8,569 nucleotides of DNA from AP-15 sp035252905 (GTDB lineage: Bacteria; Pseudomonadota; Alphaproteobacteria; ATCC43930; CGMCC-115725). This document shows, one piece after another, positions 4,081 through 8,569 of this stretch. The stretch spans positions 1 through 8,569 of the forward strand of contig DATFCQ010000210.1 of assembly GCA_035252905.1 (NCBI GenBank), given 5' to 3'. Both the position numbers and the translations under genes were made by a program. Each line of letters opens with the position of its first letter. The stretch's first letter is position 1. The notes beneath the pieces were generated by a model, which was not told the DNA's origin, did not search any database, and was given only the letters and a program-made list of their open reading frames with translations.

Positions 4081-6741
4081 ATGATCGACCTTCCCGAAAA
4101 CCCGCCGCCTCAGCCGGTTCGCCTTGCCGACTACCGGCCCCCCGATTTTCTCGTCGACACCGTCGATCTCGCCTTCGCGCTCGCCGATGCCGACACGCGG
4201 GTCACGGCGCGCCTCGCCGTGCGCCGCAACCCCCGGGCCGGCGACCCGGGAGCGCCGCTGCGCCTCGACGGCGCCGGGCTCGAACTGTTGTCGCTCGCGC
4301 TCGACGGCGAACAGCTCGGCGCCAACCGCTACGCGCTGCCGGCCGAGGGCGGGCTCGTCCTCGACGACGTGCCGGACGCCTTTACGCTCGACATCGAGAC
4401 CAGGATCGCGCCCAGGGACAACACCGCCTTGCAGGGCCTCTACATGTCCGGGGGCAATTTCTGCACGCAATGCGAGCCCGAGGGCTTCCGCAACATCACC
4501 TATTTTCTCGACCGCCCGGACGTGATGGCCCGCTACACGACGACGATCACCGCCGACAAGGAGCGCTTCCCGGTGCTGTTGTCGAACGGCAACCCGGCCG
4601 GGAGCGGCCAGTTGCCGGACGGCCGGCACTGGGCGAAATGGGTCGATCCCCATCCCAAGCCCTCCTACCTGTTTGCCCTTATCGCCGGCGATCTCGTCGC
4701 CGTGCGCGATCGCTTCACGACCCGCTCGGGCAAGGAGGTGCCGCTCGCTATCTGGGTGCGCCGCGGCGACGAGGACAAATGCGCTCACGCGATGGCCTCG
4801 CTGAAAAAGGCGATGCGCTGGGACGAGGACACCTTCGGTCTCGAATACGATCTCGACGTCTTCAACATCGTCGCGGTCAGCGACTTCAACATGGGGGCGA
4901 TGGAAAACAAGGGCCTCAACATCTTCAACACGCGCTATGTACTGGCCAAGCCGGAAACCGCGACCGACGGCGACTATCAGGCGATCGAGGGCGTCATCGC
5001 CCATGAATATTTTCACAATTGGACCGGCAACCGGGTGACCTGCCGCGACTGGTTTCAGTTGTCGCTGAAGGAGGGGTTGACCGTGTTCCGCGACCAGGAG
5101 TTTTCCGCCGATCAGGGGAGCCGCGCGGTGCGCCGCATCGCCGACGTGCGCGCCCTGCGCGCGGCGCAATTTCCCGAGGACGACGGTCCCCTCGCCCATC
5201 CGGTGCAGCCGCAGAGCTACCTGACGATCGACAATTTCTACACGCCGACGGTCTACAACAAGGGCGCCGAACTCGTCCGCATGATCCAGACCCTGATCGG
5301 GCGCGACGGCTTCCGCCGCGGCATGGATCTCTACATCGCGCGACACGACAATGAGGCCGTGACGATCGAGGATTTTGTCGCGGCGATGCAGGATGCGAGC
5401 GGCGTCGATCTCAGCCGGTTCAAGCGCTGGTACGAGCAGGCGGGCACCCCCGAACTCGCGATCGCGGAGGACTGGGATGCGGCGAGCCGCTGTTACGAAT
5501 TGACACTGGCGCAACGGGTGCCGCCGACGCCGGGCCAGCCCGACAAGACGCCGATGCCGATCCCGCTGGCGATGGGCCTCTTGGGCCCGGACGGGGGCGA
5601 ATTGGCGACGCGGCTCGAAGGCGAGACGGCGAGCCGGGCCGGAACGCGGGTTCTGACATTGGCCGACGAGCGGCAAAGCTTTCGCTTTGTCGATCTGCCA
5701 GGCCGGCCGGTGCCGTCATTGCTGCGCGGCTTCTCGGCCCCGGTCAAGCTCAAGGGCGCCCCCCTCGACCGCCTCAAATTCCTTGCCGTATACGACCCCG
5801 AGCCCTTCGCCCGCTGGGAGGCCGGGCAGCAGGTCGCGACCGCGATCGTGCTCGACCGCATTGCGCGCCGCCGCCGGGGAGAGGAATGGCCGCCGCTCGA
5901 CCCCGATCTCGTCGCGGCGATCGGCAAGACGCTCGCCGGCTCCGCCGCGGACCCGGCTTTCGCCGCCGAGGCGATTGTTTTGCCGAGCGAGACCTTTCTC
6001 GCCGACCAGCTCGCGGTCGTCGACGTCGAGGCCATTCACGACGCGCGCGAAGGCGCCCGCGCCGAAATCGGCCGGGCGCTCGCAGCCGAATTCGCGGCGG
6101 CCTACGATGCGCTCGCCGATCCCGGCCCCTACCGCATCGACGGTCGCGCGATCGGCCGGCGCGCCTTGCGCAACGCCGCCCTCGCCTATCTCGCCGCGGC
6201 CGATCCCGGGCATGGCGCGCGTCTCGCCAAGGCGCAATGCGATGCCGGGCGCAACATGACCGACGTCCTGGCGTCGCTCGTCATACTCGCCGATATCGAG
6301 GGGCCCGAGCGCGCGGCCGCGCTCGTCCGGTTTTACGAGACCTGGCAGCACGACGATCTCGTAATCGACAAGTGGTTTGCCTTGCAGGCGCGCTCGTCCC
6401 TGCCGCAGACCCCGGCGCGGGTGCGGGCGCTCGCCGCGCACCCGGCTTTCGACCGCAAGAACCCGAACCGCCTGCGCGCCCTCGTCGGCGCCTTTGCGCA
6501 GGGCAATCAGCGGCGCTTTCACGAGGCGAACGGCGAGGGTTACGTCTTTCTCGCCGACGAGGTCATCACCCTTGATCGCTTCAACCCGACGATGGCGGCG
6601 CGCCTCGTGCAGCCGCTCGGCGCTTGGCGCCGCCACGAGCCGGGGCGGCAAGCGCTGATGCGCCGCGAACTCGAACGCGTGCTCGCCGCTCCCGGCCTCA
6701 GCAAGAACACCTACGAGATGGTGTCGAAGAGCCTCGCCTGA
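4081..6741 (+). CDS. pepN: Aminopeptidase N (M1 family zinc metallopeptidase)
   Basis: An 886-residue enzyme close to the 870 residues of E. coli PepN. It removes N-terminal amino acids from peptides in the cytosol during protein turnover. Seen in the sequence: the substrate-anchoring GAMEN at 272-276; the zinc site HEYFHNWTGNR with His308, catalytic Glu309 and His312; the third ligand Glu331 in LKEGLTVFRDQEF; and the transition-state Tyr392 in VYNKGAELVRM. All align with E. coli residues (261-265, 297, 298, 301, 320, 381) at a constant offset of 11. An N-terminal beta domain precedes the catalytic domain, and the C-terminal helical domain runs to the end. The start at 4081 fits the family N-terminus (PVRLADYRPPDFLVDTVDL soon after). 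The frame is open back to an ATG at 3934, but those 49 extra residues are a translation of the repeat element. The ribosome site (GAGCGG) is weak. A strong hairpin follows the stop. Confidence 0.96.
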   Translation: MIDLPENPPPQPVRLADYRPPDFLVDTVDLAFALADADTRVTARLAVRRNPRAGDPGAPLRLDGAGLELLSLALDGEQLGANRYALPAEGGLVLDDVPDAFTLDIETRIAPRDNTALQGLYMSGGNFCTQCEPEGFRNITYFLDRPDVMARYTTTITADKERFPVLLSNGNPAGSGQLPDGRHWAKWVDPHPKPSYLFALIAGDLVAVRDRFTTRSGKEVPLAIWVRRGDEDKCAHAMASLKKAMRWDEDTFGLEYDLDVFNIVAVSDFNMGAMENKGLNIFNTRYVLAKPETATDGDYQAIEGVIAHEYFHNWTGNRVTCRDWFQLSLKEGLTVFRDQEFSADQGSRAVRRIADVRALRAAQFPEDDGPLAHPVQPQSYLTIDNFYTPTVYNKGAELVRMIQTLIGRDGFRRGMDLYIARHDNEAVTIEDFVAAMQDASGVDLSRFKRWYEQAGTPELAIAEDWDAASRCYELTLAQRVPPTPGQPDKTPMPIPLAMGLLGPDGGELATRLEGETASRAGTRVLTLADERQSFRFVDLPGRPVPSLLRGFSAPVKLKGAPLDRLKFLAVYDPEPFARWEAGQQVATAIVLDRIARRRRGEEWPPLDPDLVAAIGKTLAGSAADPAFAAEAIVLPSETFLADQLAVVDVEAIHDAREGARAEIGRALAAEFAAAYDALADPGPYRIDGRAIGRRALRNAALAYLAAADPGHGARLAKAQCDAGRNMTDVLASLVILADIEGPERAAALVRFYETWQHDDLVIDKWFALQARSSLPQTPARVRALAAHPAFDRKNPNRLRALVGAFAQGNQRRFHEANGEGYVFLADEVITLDRFNPTMAARLVQPLGAWRRHEPGRQALMRRELERVLAAPGLSKNTYEMVSKSLA

Positions 6742-6755
6742 GGGCCTATGGGATT

Positions 6756-6793
6756 GGCGGAATGCCCTCGGCGCAAGCCGGGGGCATTCCGCC
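6756..6793 (+). terminator. Hairpin terminator after pepN
   Basis: A 17-bp stem with a four-base GCAA loop. The left arm is GGCGGAATGCCCTCGGC (6756-6772), the loop is at 6773-6776, and the right arm is GCCGGGGGCATTCCGCC (6777-6793). All pairs are Watson-Crick except one G-U. The GCAA loop is a stable GNRA tetraloop. It begins 14 bases after the pepN stop. Only a short pyrimidine stretch (GCTTTCCTCC) follows, so it may act as a terminator, as a 3'-end RNA stabiliser, or as both. Confidence 0.7.
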
Positions 6794-6868
6794 GCTTTCC
6801 TCCGGATGTCCTTGCGCGGCGCCGCCGCCTTCGTCAGGCTGGTGCGGGGCGGGCGAGAGGGGGCGAGC

Positions 6869-7897
6869 ATGCCGTCGGGGACAGAGGCGGTCGCAGAGCC
6901 GGCGGGTCGGCCGGGCATCTGGCCCGAGACCGGCTACGATCTGGTGACGATGGGCGAGACCTTGCTGCGCCTGTCGCCGCCCGGCATGCAGCGCATCGAC
7001 CAGGCGCGGCTGTTCGAGATCGGGGTCGGCGGCAGCGAATTGAATGTCGGTTGCCTCCTCGCCCGGCTCGGCCGCCGCGTCGCCTGGGTGTCGCGGCTGC
7101 CCGAGGGACCGCTGGGGCGGCTCGTCGACGGCGAGGCGCGCCGCCATGGCGTCGATACGCGATGGGTGCGGTGGATCGCAGGCGCGCGGCTCGGCCTGAT
7201 GTTCTACGAGCCCGGGCCGCTGCCGCGCACCAGCCGCGTCTTTTACGACCGCAAATATTCGGCCGCCGCCGAGCTCGGCTTCGAGGATGCGCCGTGGGAG
7301 ACGCTCGTCGGCGCCGCCCGCTGGCTGCATCTGTCCGGCATCACCCCGGCCTTGGGACCAAGCTGCCGGGCGCTCGTCCTGCATCTGGCGGCGCTCGCCG
7401 CCGGCGCCGGCAAACCGGTCTCTTACGATCTCAATTATCGCGCCACCCTGACCACCGCACCGGAGGCGCGCTCGGCCTTCGAGGCGGTGGCGCCGCATCT
7501 GCGCCTCCTGGTCGTGGCTGAGCGCGACGCGCAGGGCGTGCTCGGCTTTGCCGAAGCGGGCCCGCCTCTGGCTGCGGCGATCGCGGCACGCTACCGCGTC
7601 CCGATCGTGGCCTTGACCCGGCCTCCCGAGGCCGAGCCCCCGACCCTCGTCCTCGCCGCTGGCGAAATCGTCCATACACCGCGCTATCCGGTCGAGGTCG
7701 TTGACCGCATCGGCGCCGGCGATTCGTTTGTCGCCGGGCTTCTGCACGGCCTGCTCGACGGCAATCTCGATTTCGGCGTCCGCTTCGGCGCGTTCAGCGC
7801 GGCGGTCGGGCTCGCCACCCCCGGCGACATCAATTATCTCGGCCCCGAAGACCTCGCCCATTTCGCCGCCGGTGCGATCGGCGGCCTCGAACGGTAG
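6869..7897 (+). CDS. PfkB-family sugar kinase, probably 2-keto-3-deoxygluconate kinase
   Basis: A 342-residue ribokinase/PfkB-fold enzyme that would phosphorylate a sugar or sugar acid with ATP in the cytosol. Seen: YDLVTMGETLLRLSPPG near the start; the first PfkB signature GGSELNVGCLLARLGRRVAW from residue 54; the RVFYDRKYSAA substrate region; WLHLSGITPALGP and SYDLNYRATL; and the second signature DRIGAGDSFVAGLLHGL with catalytic Asp285. The LHLSGITPAL and DLNYR blocks, together with VVDRIGAGDSF at the C-terminal side, are typical of 2-dehydro-3-deoxygluconokinases (KdgK), the Entner-Doudoroff/uronate branch. The usual KxGxxG stretch is replaced by LTRPPEAEPPTLVL, as in a KdgK-like subgroup. 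The start at 6869 is chosen because GAGAGGGGG lies just upstream; the frame is open to an ATG at 6806 directly after the hairpin, but that ATG lacks a ribosome site. Neighbours give no pathway context, so substrate assignment rests on sequence resemblance alone. Confidence 0.85.
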   Translation: MPSGTEAVAEPAGRPGIWPETGYDLVTMGETLLRLSPPGMQRIDQARLFEIGVGGSELNVGCLLARLGRRVAWVSRLPEGPLGRLVDGEARRHGVDTRWVRWIAGARLGLMFYEPGPLPRTSRVFYDRKYSAAAELGFEDAPWETLVGAARWLHLSGITPALGPSCRALVLHLAALAAGAGKPVSYDLNYRATLTTAPEARSAFEAVAPHLRLLVVAERDAQGVLGFAEAGPPLAAAIAARYRVPIVALTRPPEAEPPTLVLAAGEIVHTPRYPVEVVDRIGAGDSFVAGLLHGLLDGNLDFGVRFGAFSAAVGLATPGDINYLGPEDLAHFAAGAIGGLER

Positions 7898-7915
7898 CGC
7901 CCGTCCCGGCGCGGA

Positions 7916-8569
7916 TCAGCAGCCCTTTGTCGTATAGCAGACGATGAACCCCTCCTCTACCGGCCCGATGATTTTTCCCAGGACGCGGAACCACTGGTAA
8001 AGCGGCACGATGTCGGCGTCGACGACGAACACAATGTCCTTGTCGTGCATCGGAAACCGGCGCGCCAAAAAGAAGGATTTCGGGTCGGTCATGTCGAAGC
8101 GGTAGACGACCGGCGAGACGCCGTCGCGCGCCGCGGCGGCGAGCGGCTCGCCGAGAGCGCGGACGACCGTGTCGCTCTCGTAGCGAAACAGGAACACGCC
8201 GCGCGCATTGGCGATGTCCGCGCGCAGCCAATGCGCCTTGGCCAGCGCCTCGCTCAAATCCAGCGTGGCGGCACGGAACGGAATCTGGGCGTTGCGCTTG
8301 GCGGCGCCGAAGATGCTGAAGGTCTGCGGCAGGCGGATCAGGGTCACGACGTCGCCGGGCCAGGCGTAGATGTTCTCGGCCGGCTGTTCGACCAGGGCGG
8401 CGAGCGGCAATGTCGCGGTGACGCCGCCGCGCGACAGACGGATGAACACCTCGCGGACCGGGGCGCTGGGGCCGCCGGCCTCGGCGACGACCTGCAGCAG
8501 CCGGTCGCCGGCCGGCGACAGCGGGATGCGGGCGCCTTGCGCGACGGCGCCGGTCACGGCGACGGTGTG
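7916..8569 (-). CDS. Polysaccharide biosynthesis/export (Wza-like, SLBB) protein, C-terminal part
   Basis: The C-terminal 217 residues of a larger protein whose start lies beyond the right edge. The visible part begins HTVAVTGAVAQGARIPLSPA and continues LLQVVAEAGG, then ENIYAWPGDVVTLIRLPQTF, a pattern typical of SLBB (soluble ligand-binding beta-grasp) domains in outer-membrane polysaccharide export proteins such as Wza. A second, more divergent SLBB-like stretch follows (FSIFGAAKRNAQIPFRAATL and onward). Near the end come VVYRFDMTDPKSFFLARRFP and MHDKDIVFVVDADIVPLYQW, also typical of this family in Alphaproteobacteria. Such proteins form the outer-membrane channel for capsule or exopolysaccharide. 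The GTG at 8557-8555 should not be taken as a start, because family sequence continues through it to the edge. The lipoprotein signal and N-terminal Poly_export domain are outside the window. It converges with the sugar kinase with only 18 bases between stops and no clear terminator. Confidence 0.85.
   Translation of the reverse strand, partial: HTVAVTGAVAQGARIPLSPAGDRLLQVVAEAGGPSAPVREVFIRLSRGGVTATLPLAALVEQPAENIYAWPGDVVTLIRLPQTFSIFGAAKRNAQIPFRAATLDLSEALAKAHWLRADIANARGVFLFRYESDTVVRALGEPLAAAARDGVSPVVYRFDMTDPKSFFLARRFPMHDKDIVFVVDADIVPLYQWFRVLGKIIGPVEEGFIVCYTTKGC

Noticed and set aside
4030..5676. Antisense open frame of 548 codons within pepN
   Set aside because: It lies opposite a clear catalytic gene with all active-site residues; the product is rich in Arg, Ala, Val and His with no recognisable domain, as expected for a shadow frame in G+C-rich DNA. 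The same applies to the antisense frame at 5716-6918.
6806..6868. Start of the sugar kinase at 6806
   Set aside because: There is no ribosome-binding site before it, and the 21 extra residues are basic and unlike the family start; the ATG at 6869 has GAGAGGGGG at a suitable distance.
6746..7861. Antisense open frame of 371 codons across the sugar kinase
   Set aside because: It is complementary to a well-supported PfkB gene and to the pepN hairpin, has low-complexity composition and shows no family motif.

Overview
This is a high-GC window (by eye well above 60% G+C) whose protein sequences look alphaproteobacterial, most like Hyphomicrobiales/Rhodospirillales. L28 begins MARRCTITGKG as in that class. 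PepN is the gluzincin type with GAMEN and HEYFH, and TTGACG-type -35 boxes and scattered G+C-rich palindromes sit between genes. The exact genus cannot be read from the sequence. No tRNA, rRNA, CRISPR array, transposase or phage gene is visible.

Layout, left to right. (1) A possible secreted or membrane protein starts at the left edge on the minus strand, just downstream of a ridA-family gene (76-435, minus). (2) A toxin-antitoxin patch fills 447-1453. It holds a vapBC pair on the minus strand whose toxin carries a one-base frameshift, and a headless Phd/YefM-type antitoxin remnant on the plus strand. The vapBC pair is bracketed by a 55-bp direct repeat; each copy looks like a promoter and lies just 5' of a start codon (ridA and vapB). 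(3) rpmB (L28) on the plus strand has a plausible promoter of its own and is followed by an approximately 80-bp nested palindrome. (4) A minus-strand operon holds two half-size ChrA (chromate transporter) genes that overlap by 8 bp, then a DUF1326 gene 11 bp later. (5) A 122-bp inverted-repeat element lies between that operon and pepN. (6) pepN (4081-6741, plus) ends at a 17-bp hairpin with a GCAA loop. (7) A PfkB sugar kinase of the 2-keto-3-deoxygluconate kinase type (plus) is followed. (8) Convergent to it is the C-terminal part of a polysaccharide export (SLBB) protein that runs off the right edge.

Most genes are housekeeping or general metabolism: enamine/imine damage control, ribosome, peptide breakdown, sugar-acid phosphorylation and polysaccharide export. 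The accessory signals are the decayed toxin-antitoxin patch with its repeated promoter block, and the ChrA-ChrA-DUF1326 operon, in which a cysteine-rich protein of unknown function is tied to a split anion transporter. I do not see a convincing wholly new multi-gene system; these two regions are the best candidates for follow-up.
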